From Proteus sp. FME41 (GTDB lineage Bacteria > Pseudomonadota > Gammaproteobacteria > Enterobacterales > Enterobacteriaceae), in contig NZ_JABUYL010000005.1 in the NCBI RefSeq assembly GCF_014897315.1, positions 1 to 64,000 on the forward strand: a DNA stretch of 64,000 nt, read 5' to 3'. Below, piece by piece: positions 27,129 to 36,802 of this stretch (position 1 is its first letter; each line of letters opens with the position of its first letter). Below the pieces are notes generated by a model. It ran no database searches. It was not told the origin of the DNA and saw only the letters and a program-made list of their open reading frames with translations. The translations under genes were made by a program, and so were the position numbers.

Positions 27129-28256
27129 ATGTGGCGTATAATTCAAAATGTGTTTAATTTGGGTGTAAAAGAGCTACGAAGCCTCTCACGTGATAAAGCG
27201 ATGCTGGCATTAATTGTGTTTGCTTTTACCGTGTCTATTTATTCATCAGCAACCGTAACGCCTGGTTCATTACATAATGCTCCTATTGCAGTTGCAGATC
27301 AGGATAAATCACAGTTATCTGCACGTATTGTAAACAGTTTTTATATGCCTTATTTCTTACCACCGGCAGATATCACACCAGAGCAAATTGATGGTCTGTT
27401 AGATAGAGGAACTTATACTTTTGCACTAGATATTCCACCTAATTTTCAGCGTGACCTCTTAGCGGGTCGTAAGCCTGAAATACAAGTTAATATCGATGCA
27501 ACACGAATGAGCCAAGCTTTTTTAGGGAATAGTTATATTCAAAACATCGTAATGGGAGAAGCGAAAACTTTTTTAGCCAAAAACAGAACGAACGATCCAT
27601 TACCTGTTGATTTAGAAATAAGAATGAGTTTTAACCCAAATCTAACGCAATCTTGGTTTGGTTCCGTTATGGCAATTATCAATAATATTACGATGTTATC
27701 GATTGTATTAACGGGGGCTGCCTTAATACGAGAGCGCGAACATGGAACTATTGAACACTTGCTTGTGATGCCTGTAACCCCATTTGAAATTATGCTCTCT
27801 AAGATATGGTCAATGGGATTGGTTGTATTGTTGGCATCTGCAATGTCGCTCGTATTAGTTGTAAAATCGTTACTTCATGTGCCGATTGAAGGCTCAGTTT
27901 TACTGTTTATGTGCGGTGTTGCTTTAAGTTTATTTGCCACAACATCAATTGGTATTTTCTTAGGAACAATGGCGCGCTCAATGCCACAATTTGGTTTATT
28001 AATGATTATGGTATTACTGCCATTAAATATGTTATCTGGTGGGATGACATCACGAGAAAGCATGCCTCAGTTTGTACAAGATGTGATGCAGACAATGCCA
28101 ACAACGCATTTCGTGAGTTTAGCTCAAGCTATTTTGTATCGAGGTGCAGATTTCTCGATTGTATGGCCCCAATTTATTACCTTAATTGTTATTGGTTCAG
28201 TATTTTTCTTGCTAGCATTATTACGTTTTAGAAAAACCATTTCAGCAATGGCCTAA
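27129..28256 (+). CDS. yhhJ: ABC-2 type permease (YhhJ-like)
   Basis: The 375-residue inner-membrane protein has an N-terminal helix (about 26-44), a large periplasmic domain (APIAVADQDKSQLSARIVNSF...) and five helices from about 178 on. The coupling segment is EREHGTIEHLLVMPVTPFEIMLSKIW and the C-terminal ABC-2 motif LLPLNMLSGGMTSRESMPQFVQ. It starts immediately after the rbbA stop and completes the exporter with it and the HlyD-like adaptor. The exported substrate is unknown. Confidence 0.9.
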   Translation: MWRIIQNVFNLGVKELRSLSRDKAMLALIVFAFTVSIYSSATVTPGSLHNAPIAVADQDKSQLSARIVNSFYMPYFLPPADITPEQIDGLLDRGTYTFALDIPPNFQRDLLAGRKPEIQVNIDATRMSQAFLGNSYIQNIVMGEAKTFLAKNRTNDPLPVDLEIRMSFNPNLTQSWFGSVMAIINNITMLSIVLTGAALIREREHGTIEHLLVMPVTPFEIMLSKIWSMGLVVLLASAMSLVLVVKSLLHVPIEGSVLLFMCGVALSLFATTSIGIFLGTMARSMPQFGLLMIMVLLPLNMLSGGMTSRESMPQFVQDVMQTMPTTHFVSLAQAILYRGADFSIVWPQFITLIVIGSVFFLLALLRFRKTISAMA

Positions 28257-28283
28257 TAAATTTAGATATAAATCGATAAAACA

Positions 28284-28329
28284 ACCCATTTTCTTCTATT
28301 ATTAAACATAGAAGGAAGTGGGTTTTTTT
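28284..28329 (+). terminator. Terminator after the ABC exporter operon
   Basis: A 16-bp stem with two G-U pairs, ACCCATTTTCTTCTAT (28284-28299) and ATAGAAGGAAGTGGGT (28308-28323), is followed by T7. Confidence 0.9.
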
Positions 28330-28521
28330 ATTAATCTAATTATTTCGATTTCCCATTACACTTAATAATTTACTTTCAATAAATAACATTTACCAAACAA
28401 AATTATATATTGATGATAATAAATTAAGTAAATCTAATTAATAAAGAATAATTGACTATGAAATGGTGGTTTTAATTGTTTTTATTGGCATATAAATAAT
28501 GATTTAAATAAGGTTGAATTT

Positions 28522-28911
28522 ATGAAAATAATAAAAATTTTAAAAAAAGTAACAAGAGAAAGAAAAGTTAATAAAGAAGAATATATTGGTATAGATATTA
28601 TGGATATTAAACCGAACGGAGATAAATTATATTTACCTTACTCTGTAAACGCGTGGTATACCACGATACTTAATGAACCAATAACGATTATTCAACTTCC
28701 AACACCAATATCGGGTGCTCAGATTTTACTTCATATAACCCAAGGTTCAGGTGCAAATAAAATTACTTTTTTTAATGATGTTTTATGGCCTTTAGGCCGT
28801 AATCCTGTTTTGTCATGGAATAAGAATGCTATTGATATGATTCAGTTTATTGCACTTAACGGGAAATGGTTGGGGCGATTTATTGGTGGAGGTATGCATG
28901 TATCAGGATGA
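28522..28911 (+). CDS. Phage-tail-like small protein
   Basis: The 129-residue protein has a basic N-terminus and a C-terminal half (ITFFNDVLWPLGRNPVLSWNKNAIDMIQFIALNGKWLGRF) that reads like the beta-rich module seen in phage tail and decoration proteins (KWPxGxxPxLS...DVxxFxxxxGxWxG). Function is inferred only from that resemblance. AAGG precedes the ATG, and the gene overlaps the next one by 14 bp, suggesting a two-gene unit. Confidence 0.5.
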   Translation: MKIIKILKKVTRERKVNKEEYIGIDIMDIKPNGDKLYLPYSVNAWYTTILNEPITIIQLPTPISGAQILLHITQGSGANKITFFNDVLWPLGRNPVLSWNKNAIDMIQFIALNGKWLGRFIGGGMHVSG

Positions 28912-31648
28912 GAACTTAATGTCCGTTTATAATTTATTGTTTGGGCATCAATATTTTTTAGATAATAATACCGGATTAACCATTGATAGAAGCAAACAGC
29001 ATTTTGTTTTTAATCCTGATAGTGTTTTATCAAATAATAGACATACCCTTGGATATACACGTTTAGAATCTCAACCTAATGGAGATGCAACAACAGAAGG
29101 GCAATCATTACAAATTTTAGGGTATCTTTACGTATATAAAGCAACGAAAGATAGTTATTGGTTAGATAAAGCAATTAGCTGTTTTGATGCTTATATTAAA
29201 CATTTCTATCAGGGCCAAGCAATACCCGATCCTCCTCATGATAGATGGTTAAGTCAATGGATCATAAACGGCAAAGAACCGACTTTATCCAACTGGCCAA
29301 TTAATTTTGATGAGCCTACAAATTCAGGATTCATTGATACTGAAATTATGTTTACCGATGGTATTTGCCAAATACCACACGGTGCCCCTTATTGGGGAGA
29401 GTACCTTGATATAGTGACACAAGCTTATCGAGGTAAATTGTCATATCCCAATATCAATGCCAGAGTTATTGGTCTTAATAAGGATGGAAGTATTAATTGG
29501 GGCCAAAAAGGTGAGTCTGTTAAATTAGCATGGTTGGTTGATTTGTATGGACGTAAAATTGATCATCAAGGCAATATTTTAGAAGAAAAAGCGGTTGAAC
29601 CTAAAGGTTGTGTAAAAATGGTCTTACCGATTAATGGATTATGGAAATTATGCCATGCAAATATTCAGCCTGTAGAACAAGGTGGTTTTCTTATAAAACG
29701 AAATATGGCATGGCATAATCGACCGCTGAATATTCCTATTTTAGATAAGCAAAATTATGGGAATGCAGCAGATGCTGAAGAGTGGTTTTTAGAGGCAAGT
29801 TATACATTATGGAAAATAACCAACGAGCGCCATTATTGGTTAGTTTGGCGAAATTGTGCATTAATGTGTATGCGATATGCAAATATTGATTCTGATGATA
29901 AGTTTTTCCGACAATCGACAACTGAATTAACACCATTTACGGATGGGATCTCTTACGAATATCACTATCCTAAAAATTGTCATATTTCTTTTGATAGAGA
30001 TAAACAGGGATTTATTAGAATTAAAACGGATAGAGATGCCTCAGTTACTTTAGAACAACAAAGTATTTCAAAGAAAATTGATAAAGACGCTAAAATAACA
30101 ATTAATGTGGGAGGTGTAGATAAAAATAAAGAACCTTTAAAAGTCAGAATTAATATGGAAATTATTCCGCAGAGAAATAGTAATATTATACAAAACTGGT
30201 TTTTACCGCTTCCTGATACATCTTCCAATAATAATGTTATAAAGTATGAATTCAATGTAAGCTCACTTATTCAAAAAAATGAGAGTATTGAATACCTTAC
30301 TGTTAATGATGTAGGGTACGTCAAACTTAGTGAGGATATTGAGACTTCATTTTATTTTGAAGATAATGTTATTGATGGTCGTTCGGCTGTTGTCCAACAC
30401 ATAGTAATAAAAGATGACAGTAAAATAATGATAGGGTTTTGGCTAACCAACCAAGGAAAGGCTATACCTACATCTTTTACATATAAATTAGATAAGAATC
30501 AATGGGAAATTATTATTTATGATGTGTCTCTTTGGCGTTGGTATTGGAAATTACCTATAACAGAAGGTAAGTGGTCTACGCTTCAATTAACATCTGAATC
30601 ACTCATATTAACGACTTATCAGCCTTATCACTCAAATAACGAAACTAAGCCGAAGCATCCCACTCTACAAGCCGTATCCAGTATCACTTTAGCGGTAAAT
30701 GATTTTGGATCAGACAATGATTCAGAAATTGTGTGGTATTGCTTTAACGATATACCCATTCGTTTTAACGATCTTGACGGTTGGACACATAAATTTTCAA
30801 TAACCTTATCGGGTAATGAAAGTTTTGAAGGACTAATTGGTGATTGTGATATTAGTTATAATGACCTCAATAAACTTGCTTATACACCAGGTATTATTCC
30901 TTTTTCCAATAATTCCACAAAAGACTCATCCCAATTTGATTCATGGCGTGGATTACCTTATCCCGGTTATCAACATCCTTTTATATATATTCATGAAGAT
31001 AACGCACAAACGCATTTAGAGAACATGTGCCAGTTTCTTTTTGATGCTCAAAAAGCTTATGAAGATAAATTTAAGGTAACAGGGCCGGTTGCAATGGCCT
31101 ACGTATGGAACCGTTGGGATAATATTGAGTATGGTGAGGCCGATACTTTTATTTTTAATCATTGGGGGAGCGATGCATGGGCTGGTTATCAGCCACGAGC
31201 ATTCGCGTCTGCGGCTAGAGCATGGTATGAACTAACCTCGAACCATAAAAAAGCCCCTGAAAACCTCATTCAATTTACCAATAATTGGGTTACCTATCTC
31301 ATTAACTTTTTTGAAAAAGTCGGGGGGTTTCCGTGTGAGTTTCCTGCGGATTCCTTACCACCTGAAAATCGAAAATTTGTCGGTCATATGACAGGATTAT
31401 GGCTATGTGGTCTTTGTTTTGCTGCAATGTCTGGATGTAAAAACAGTAAATTAGATTGGATTATTGAAAAATCGGTGACTGAACTTATTGAACACTATCA
31501 GGTTGTGTCTCCAACAAGCCCAATGAATGGCAGTTGGTCTCCTGCGGTAAGAATAGGCAGCGATAATGGCATGTTTTATGGATTCTGGTCAGGTGAAATT
31601 TTACGAGGATTAGGTATGTATATTTTATACAAGCAAGAAGTTGGTTAA
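28898..31648 (+). CDS. Large hypothetical protein with glycosidase-like alpha/alpha-toroid character, phage-associated
   Basis: The roughly 916-residue protein is rich in Trp, Tyr and His. N- and C-terminal parts contain repeated helical segments of an (alpha/alpha)6-toroid type (EGQSLQILGYLYVYKATKDSYWLDKAISCF; EEWFLEASYTLWKITNERHYW; WSGEILRGLGMYILYKQ). A beta-rich middle (about 360-640) lies between them. It may be a tail-associated depolymerase or a polysaccharide-active enzyme, but I recognise no catalytic motif. ATG 28898 follows GGAGGT; ATG 28919 is an alternative. The pair has no other phage genes nearby, so it may be a remnant or a captured module. Confidence 0.45.
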   Translation: MYQDENLMSVYNLLFGHQYFLDNNTGLTIDRSKQHFVFNPDSVLSNNRHTLGYTRLESQPNGDATTEGQSLQILGYLYVYKATKDSYWLDKAISCFDAYIKHFYQGQAIPDPPHDRWLSQWIINGKEPTLSNWPINFDEPTNSGFIDTEIMFTDGICQIPHGAPYWGEYLDIVTQAYRGKLSYPNINARVIGLNKDGSINWGQKGESVKLAWLVDLYGRKIDHQGNILEEKAVEPKGCVKMVLPINGLWKLCHANIQPVEQGGFLIKRNMAWHNRPLNIPILDKQNYGNAADAEEWFLEASYTLWKITNERHYWLVWRNCALMCMRYANIDSDDKFFRQSTTELTPFTDGISYEYHYPKNCHISFDRDKQGFIRIKTDRDASVTLEQQSISKKIDKDAKITINVGGVDKNKEPLKVRINMEIIPQRNSNIIQNWFLPLPDTSSNNNVIKYEFNVSSLIQKNESIEYLTVNDVGYVKLSEDIETSFYFEDNVIDGRSAVVQHIVIKDDSKIMIGFWLTNQGKAIPTSFTYKLDKNQWEIIIYDVSLWRWYWKLPITEGKWSTLQLTSESLILTTYQPYHSNNETKPKHPTLQAVSSITLAVNDFGSDNDSEIVWYCFNDIPIRFNDLDGWTHKFSITLSGNESFEGLIGDCDISYNDLNKLAYTPGIIPFSNNSTKDSSQFDSWRGLPYPGYQHPFIYIHEDNAQTHLENMCQFLFDAQKAYEDKFKVTGPVAMAYVWNRWDNIEYGEADTFIFNHWGSDAWAGYQPRAFASAARAWYELTSNHKKAPENLIQFTNNWVTYLINFFEKVGGFPCEFPADSLPPENRKFVGHMTGLWLCGLCFAAMSGCKNSKLDWIIEKSVTELIEHYQVVSPTSPMNGSWSPAVRIGSDNGMFYGFWSGEILRGLGMYILYKQEVG

Positions 31649-31669
31649 TTTATACCAACATCTAAATAG

Positions 31670-31831
31670 CCGTTATTACTTAATTTATTGGATGAAAAAG
31701 ACGAGTTTTTAGAGATTATCAATATAGTTGGAATTATTTTCAGCAAAGGTACTTCTACTTCTATCTTGTTAGAAAATAATGATATTAAAAAAGGGATAAT
31801 CGAAAAAATGATTAATTTAGGTGTTATCTAA
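31670..31831 (+). pseudogene. Possible 3' remnant of an unidentified gene
   Basis: A 53-codon open stretch without a good start (PLLLNLLDEKDEFLEIINIV...KMINLGVI) ends with TAA at 31829. Its amphipathic composition looks like the C-terminus of a real protein rather than random sequence. It lies between the phage-like gene and the dms operon. Identity unknown. Confidence 0.25.
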
Positions 31832-31885
31832 AAGAATGTATTAGGTCAGTATGAATTTAGCCATTTTTTAAAGTGATACCATAAT

Positions 31886-31911
31886 AACCAGCCGTTAAGG
31901 CTGGTTTATTT
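31886..31911. terminator. Hairpin between the phage-like gene and the dms operon
   Basis: A perfect 8-bp stem AACCAGCC / GGCTGGTT (31886-31893 and 31899-31906) with loop GTTAA is followed by TATTTAAT on the plus strand. It lies just beyond the dmsD stop and is probably the operon's terminator, although its T-run is better on the plus strand. Confidence 0.55.
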
Positions 31912-31930
31912 AATCAAGTTTATTTTGCGA

Positions 31931-32542
31931 TTAACAAAATAACTGCTTTTCAGCAGGGATAACATTTAACTGCGATTGCCAGCTTTTTAGTGTTAATGTG
32001 GCCAGCATGGCTAAACCTTCGTAATAAGGGAATGCGCCTTGTAAAGACAGCTTCTCTAAATAGCGATAACCCCAAGGTAAAAGATGTTCTGCTAATAATT
32101 CATTGAGTTTTTCAGGGCGCGTTTCTGCAATCCAAGCCACCATCATCACCATTAAACCAAAGTGATCTTCAGGCTCATTTTGAGTTAACGCAATATCAAT
32201 ACCATTTTCTAGCATCCATTCACGTAAATCTAATGTTGAATTACCAAATAATACATTCTCATGATCAAGGTAAACAGAACCCCAAGGTGGCGCAGGTAAT
32301 GCGTAAGGCCCTACAAATAAACGTTGATAAGCTTGCGCTAAAGTTTCTTCATTGAATGAGGTTTGTGAAAGTAGACTTGCAATACGTTGCTTTTCTTCAT
32401 CGCTGCCATAAGGCCATTCTTCAACCCACTTTTGACTAGATAGTAGATCGACAATGTCACTTTTTTCAGTCGGTGCATAATAAAATGCTGCACCTAAAAT
32501 ACGGGCGGTGAGAGAAATGTCAGTAATAAGTTGTTGTTCCAT
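31931..32542 (-). CDS. dmsD: Tat proofreading chaperone DmsD
   Basis: The 203-residue TorD/DmsD-family protein binds the twin-arginine leader of DmsA before export. The family core LFVGPYALPAPPWGSVYLDHENVLFGNSTLDLREWMLENGI and the EPEDHFGLMVMMVAWI segment are present. Length matches E. coli DmsD (204). It is separated from dmsC by 173 bp containing a hairpin, so its expression may be partly uncoupled from dmsABC. Confidence 0.93.
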   Translation of the reverse strand: MEQQLITDISLTARILGAAFYYAPTEKSDIVDLLSSQKWVEEWPYGSDEEKQRIASLLSQTSFNEETLAQAYQRLFVGPYALPAPPWGSVYLDHENVLFGNSTLDLREWMLENGIDIALTQNEPEDHFGLMVMMVAWIAETRPEKLNELLAEHLLPWGYRYLEKLSLQGAFPYYEGLAMLATLTLKSWQSQLNVIPAEKQLFC

Positions 32543-32645
32543 AATATTTTTATAATCCGCTTAGATTTATTGTCTTTACTATATGCGATTTTCTATCTAA
32601 ACATAATGACGAAGATTAAAAAAGAGTGATACCGCATTATAAAAG

Positions 32646-32699
32646 GAAAACCGCCATAACAGATAAAAAGTACATGCTTTTTACTATTACAGCGGTTTA
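32646..32699 (-). terminator. Long imperfect hairpin between dmsC and dmsD
   Basis: AAACCGC...TAAAAAG (32648-32670) pairs with CTTTTTA...GCGGTTT (32677-32698), with a few internal mismatches. On the minus strand the stem is followed by TTTTCCTTTT. It is probably an attenuator or terminator after dmsABC, leaving dmsD to read-through or its own promoter. Confidence 0.6.
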
Positions 32700-32715
32700 A
32701 AGGATCAGTCTTTAA

Positions 32716-33573
32716 TTAACCTACAACCGCCATACCGACAGTCATATGTAAACCATAGAACACACCGCGTCCGATAAATTCACCGGCAAACACAAAAATA
32801 AAGCCCAATGCTAATAAAGCAACAGATGGGTTATTTTTACGCAGAAGTGGTGTAATCCAGCAACTTAAGCCTAAAACTAAAGCCACTAATTTAATTCCCA
32901 TTAACGCACCATAGTTAGGCACTAAATCCACTGCTTTTTGTACAGAGGTTTGAATAGAACCTAATTCAAAGCCTTGTGATGTTGCCACAATGGCACTCAC
33001 AACAATCGCGATAACACTTAATAATGGTAATGCACTGACACAATTGAGGTTAAAACCTGCAATACGCAGTAAAAGTGCCGCTAAAATAGGGCCACCGATA
33101 AAGGCAGTTAATACAAAATTAAATGTGGTGTAGCTGTTATACCACGTTGGAACAGTATCAATTTGGTATACGCGAGATATTGCAGCAATAAATAACGCAG
33201 CCAATACCATAACTAGCGCGACGCATAATTTACCTAATGCAGCCGGCATCTTATTAAGCACAGCCAATAACCAGTAAATACCACCGAGCGCAAAGAAAAT
33301 TGAACCGCTGGCAATTTCATTACTTAATGAAGAGTGGCCCAAACGAAGCAACGAATTAAAGGCACGTAATGGGGTGCCCATATGCATCATGGATAATAAA
33401 AAACCAATACCCATTAATGCCCAAAGACCAAACATGCTGTAATGTACTTTTCGGTTCATTTCGAGGGAAAGCTTACCCGAAAGGATAGCGCATCCCATAA
33501 TAATAAAAGCGCCTGCGACACTTTGACCGATAACGGTAAAGAACATCAGTGGCCATTCATGCAATCCCACCAT
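32716..33573 (-). CDS. dmsC: DMSO reductase membrane anchor subunit DmsC
   Basis: The 285-residue protein has eight hydrophobic segments, anchors the DmsAB dimer in the inner membrane and oxidises menaquinol. The N-terminus MVGLHEWPLMFFTVIGQSVAGAF closely follows the E. coli anchor. ATG 33573 lies 1 base after the dmsB stop; a longer frame starting inside dmsB is not supported. Confidence 0.93.
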   Translation of the reverse strand: MVGLHEWPLMFFTVIGQSVAGAFIIMGCAILSGKLSLEMNRKVHYSMFGLWALMGIGFLLSMMHMGTPLRAFNSLLRLGHSSLSNEIASGSIFFALGGIYWLLAVLNKMPAALGKLCVALVMVLAALFIAAISRVYQIDTVPTWYNSYTTFNFVLTAFIGGPILAALLLRIAGFNLNCVSALPLLSVIAIVVSAIVATSQGFELGSIQTSVQKAVDLVPNYGALMGIKLVALVLGLSCWITPLLRKNNPSVALLALGFIFVFAGEFIGRGVFYGLHMTVGMAVVG

Positions 33574-33574
33574 C

Positions 33575-34192
33575 TTACACCTCCTTTGGGTTTGCCAGAT
33601 GACCAGTGGTATCACCCACAGGACGGCTATTGGCATTTAATTTAAGGACAATATTTGGCTTGGTATATTTAGCTGAAGGAAGTGGGGCGATTTCAGCTAA
33701 ATCACCGTATTTTGCGCGTAATTCTTCAATTGGTGCCATATCTAATGCGCGCAGTGGGCAAGATTCGACACAAATTGGTTTTTTGCCTTCAGCAACCCGC
33801 TCATAGCAGCCGTCACACTTGGTCATATGACCTTTGACTTCATCAAATTGCGGTGCGCCATAAGGGCAAGCCATATGACAATAGCGGCAACCGATGCAAA
33901 TCTCTTCATTCACGACAACAAAACCATCTTCGCGTTTGTGCATTGCACCACTTGGGCAAACTTTTGCACAAGCAGGATCATCACAGTGGTTACACGAAAT
34001 TGATAAGTAATAAGCAAACACGTTTTGTGTATAAACGCCATCTTGCTCTGTCCAATCACCACCTGCATATTCATAAATACGGCGGAAATTAACTTCTGGG
34101 GATAAATTTTTAAAATCCTTGCACGCCAGTTCACAGGTTTTGCAGCCGGTGCAACGACTTGAATCAATATAAAAACCATATTGCGTTGACAT
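33575..34192 (-). CDS. dmsB: DMSO reductase iron-sulfur subunit DmsB
   Basis: The 205-residue electron-transfer subunit contains four ferredoxin-type cysteine groups for [4Fe-4S] clusters (CTGCKTCELACK, CNHCDDPACAKVCPSGA, CIGCRYCHMACPYGAP, CDGCYERVAEGKKPICVESCP). It passes electrons from DmsC to DmsA. It lies 11 bp after dmsA. Confidence 0.96.
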   Translation of the reverse strand: MSTQYGFYIDSSRCTGCKTCELACKDFKNLSPEVNFRRIYEYAGGDWTEQDGVYTQNVFAYYLSISCNHCDDPACAKVCPSGAMHKREDGFVVVNEEICIGCRYCHMACPYGAPQFDEVKGHMTKCDGCYERVAEGKKPICVESCPLRALDMAPIEELRAKYGDLAEIAPLPSAKYTKPNIVLKLNANSRPVGDTTGHLANPKEV

Positions 34193-34203
34193 AACCAGAC
34201 TCC

Positions 34204-36642
34204 TTACGCCTTGACGACTTCAACAAGATTACTGTGAGAAGGATTACCCTTAGCAAGTGGCGAAGGGCGTTGTGTCGTTAACACGTTAATGCTACCTGCA
34301 TGATCAATGCGGTTGCTATCTGGGTTATACCAAGCCCCTTCACTTAAGCCGACAACACCCGGTAAAATACGAGGTGTCACTTTTGCATTAATCCGAACTT
34401 CACCGCGATCGTTATAAATACGCACTAAATCGCCGTGTTTAATACCGCGCTTAGAGGCGTCTACCGGGTTTATCCACATTTCTTGTGGGCAGGATGCTTT
34501 TAAGACATCCACGTTGCCATAAGTAGAGTGAGTACGTGATTTATAGTGGAAACCGGTCATTTGTAATGGATATTTTTTCATTGCGGGGTCACCATAACTT
34601 TCAAACCCAGCAGAATAAACTGGCAGTGGATCAATCACATCGTCTGAGTCTAATTCCCATGTTGCTTTAATCTCAGCAAGTTGAGATGAATAAATTTCAA
34701 TTTTGCCCGATGGTGTCGTTAATGGATTATTGTCAGGGTCTTCGCGGAATTTACGATAAGCAACGTGATGACCTTCAGGGTCACGTTTTTTGAAAATACC
34801 TTGAGCGCGGAACACTTCAAAAGTAGGAAGTTCAGGTACATTTTGACGAGATTGTTCATAAAGGTGACGTAGCCACTCTTCTTGAGTGCGGTTTTCAGTG
34901 AATTTTTCACCTACCCCCATACGTTTTGCTATTTCACTCGTCATTTCATAAATATTACGACTTTCAAAACGCGGTTTGATTGCTTGATCTGCAAAAATGA
35001 CATATGCCATATTACCGGCAGATGCATCCATGCAGAAATCCATCTGCTCTGATGCAGTACAATCAGGCAGTAAGATATCGGCATATTTAGCAGATGAAGT
35101 CATATGGTTATCGATCACCACAATCATTTCGCATTTTTTATCGTCTTGCAAAATATCGTGAGTACGATTGATTTCAGAATGTTGGTTAACTAAACAGTTG
35201 CCTGCGTAGTTCCAGACCATTTTAATCGGTACGTCAAGTTTGTCTTTACCACGAATACCATCACGGGTTGCGGTCATTTCTGGGCCACGTAAAATGGCAT
35301 CCGTCCACATAAACATTGAAATGCTGGTGGTAACAGGATTGGAGAAGGTTGGCATACGAACAAAAGGAATACTATAAGAGCCTTCACGAGCCCCAGTATT
35401 ACCGCCGTTAATTCCCACATTACCGGTTAAAATAGAGAGCATCGCAATCGCACGAGAGGCTAATTCACCATTTGAACGGCGTTGAGGGCCCCAACCTTGG
35501 GTGATGTAAGCGGGTTTTGCTGACGCAATTTCACGCGCCAATTTCACAATACGTGAAGCAGGGATCCCTGTAATTTGTGCTGCCCATTCTGGCGTTTTGG
35601 GTTGACCGTCTGCGCCATCACCTAAAATATAGGCTTTATAGTGACCATTCTTTGGTGCACCTTCTGGCAGGGTAGTTTCATCATAACCTACGCAATATTT
35701 ATCTAAGAAAGGCTTATCGACCAAGTCTTCTTTGATCATGACATACGCTAACGCATTGACTAATGCGGCATCTGTACCAGGACGAATAGGGATCCATTCG
35801 TCTTCACGGCCTGCACCCGTATCGGTATAGCGTGGATCGATGATAATCATTTTTGCATCAGATTTTTCACGCGCTTGCTCAACGTAATAGGTGACACCGC
35901 CACCACTCATACGTGTTTCGCCTGGATTATTACCAAACATCACGACAAGTTTGGTGTTTTCAATATCTGAAGGGCTATTACCATCTGCCCAACCACCATA
36001 GGTATAGTTTAAGCCAGCCGCGATTTGCGCCGTACTATAGTCACCATAGTGATTAAGATAACCACCACAACAATTCATTAAGCGAGCAATTAAGGTAGCA
36101 CCGGGTGGCCAAGACTTAGTCATGGTGCCACCTAATGTGCCTGTACCATAATTTAGATAAATCGATTCATTACCATAATCTTTTATTAAACGTTTCATGG
36201 TATCTGAAATCGTATCAAACGCTTCTTCCCATGAAATACGTTCAAATTTACCTTCACCTCGTTTGCCAACACGTTTCATTGGATAACGTAAACGGTCTGG
36301 GTTGTAAACTCGGCGACGCATAGAACGACCCCGTAAACAGGCTCGAACTTGGTGTAATTCTTCGTAGATATCATTGCCGGTGTTGTCAGTTTCGACATAT
36401 TTAATTTCACCATCAACCACATGCATACGTAATGGGCAACGACTCCCGCAGTTTACGGTACAGGCGCTCCATACCACTTTTTCACTATTTGTTGTTGATG
36501 TTGTTTCAGAGGCAACGGCTTGATTAAAAGGGAGCGATAATCCACCCGCGGTTATGGCTAAACCACCTGCCGCACCCGTTTTTACAAAATGGCGGCGAGA
36601 TAAAGGGGTGGAAAGTAACGCCATCTCTTTGATGTTTTTCAT
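34204..36642 (-). CDS. dmsA: DMSO reductase catalytic subunit DmsA, molybdopterin type
   Basis: The 812-residue periplasmic enzyme reduces dimethyl sulfoxide and related N- or S-oxides during anaerobic respiration. The Tat signal is SRRHFVKTGAAGG (residues 15-27). The FS0 cluster cysteines lie in CTVNCGSRCPLR and a later ACLRGR. YGTGTLGGTMTKSWPPG contains the Ser expected to ligate molybdenum. C-terminal molydopterin-binding motifs (HGDLVRIYNDRGEV) are present. It is the first gene of dmsABC(D). The ATG at 36642 gives the usual leader; ATG 36624 is an alternative. Confidence 0.96.
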   Translation of the reverse strand: MKNIKEMALLSTPLSRRHFVKTGAAGGLAITAGGLSLPFNQAVASETTSTTNSEKVVWSACTVNCGSRCPLRMHVVDGEIKYVETDNTGNDIYEELHQVRACLRGRSMRRRVYNPDRLRYPMKRVGKRGEGKFERISWEEAFDTISDTMKRLIKDYGNESIYLNYGTGTLGGTMTKSWPPGATLIARLMNCCGGYLNHYGDYSTAQIAAGLNYTYGGWADGNSPSDIENTKLVVMFGNNPGETRMSGGGVTYYVEQAREKSDAKMIIIDPRYTDTGAGREDEWIPIRPGTDAALVNALAYVMIKEDLVDKPFLDKYCVGYDETTLPEGAPKNGHYKAYILGDGADGQPKTPEWAAQITGIPASRIVKLAREIASAKPAYITQGWGPQRRSNGELASRAIAMLSILTGNVGINGGNTGAREGSYSIPFVRMPTFSNPVTTSISMFMWTDAILRGPEMTATRDGIRGKDKLDVPIKMVWNYAGNCLVNQHSEINRTHDILQDDKKCEMIVVIDNHMTSSAKYADILLPDCTASEQMDFCMDASAGNMAYVIFADQAIKPRFESRNIYEMTSEIAKRMGVGEKFTENRTQEEWLRHLYEQSRQNVPELPTFEVFRAQGIFKKRDPEGHHVAYRKFREDPDNNPLTTPSGKIEIYSSQLAEIKATWELDSDDVIDPLPVYSAGFESYGDPAMKKYPLQMTGFHYKSRTHSTYGNVDVLKASCPQEMWINPVDASKRGIKHGDLVRIYNDRGEVRINAKVTPRILPGVVGLSEGAWYNPDSNRIDHAGSINVLTTQRPSPLAKGNPSHSNLVEVVKA

Positions 36643-36802
36643 ACATTACTCACTTGATTATTTATATTTTTAAGAAAAAACAGAAGCTAACAAGCTTATA
36701 GAGAAATAATTATTGTTATTGTTGTTAAAAAATAAGCACTTTAACGTAGGTAATAAAACCCAACTGTTAATGTGGATACTACGTATTTTCTAAAAGTTGT
36801 AG

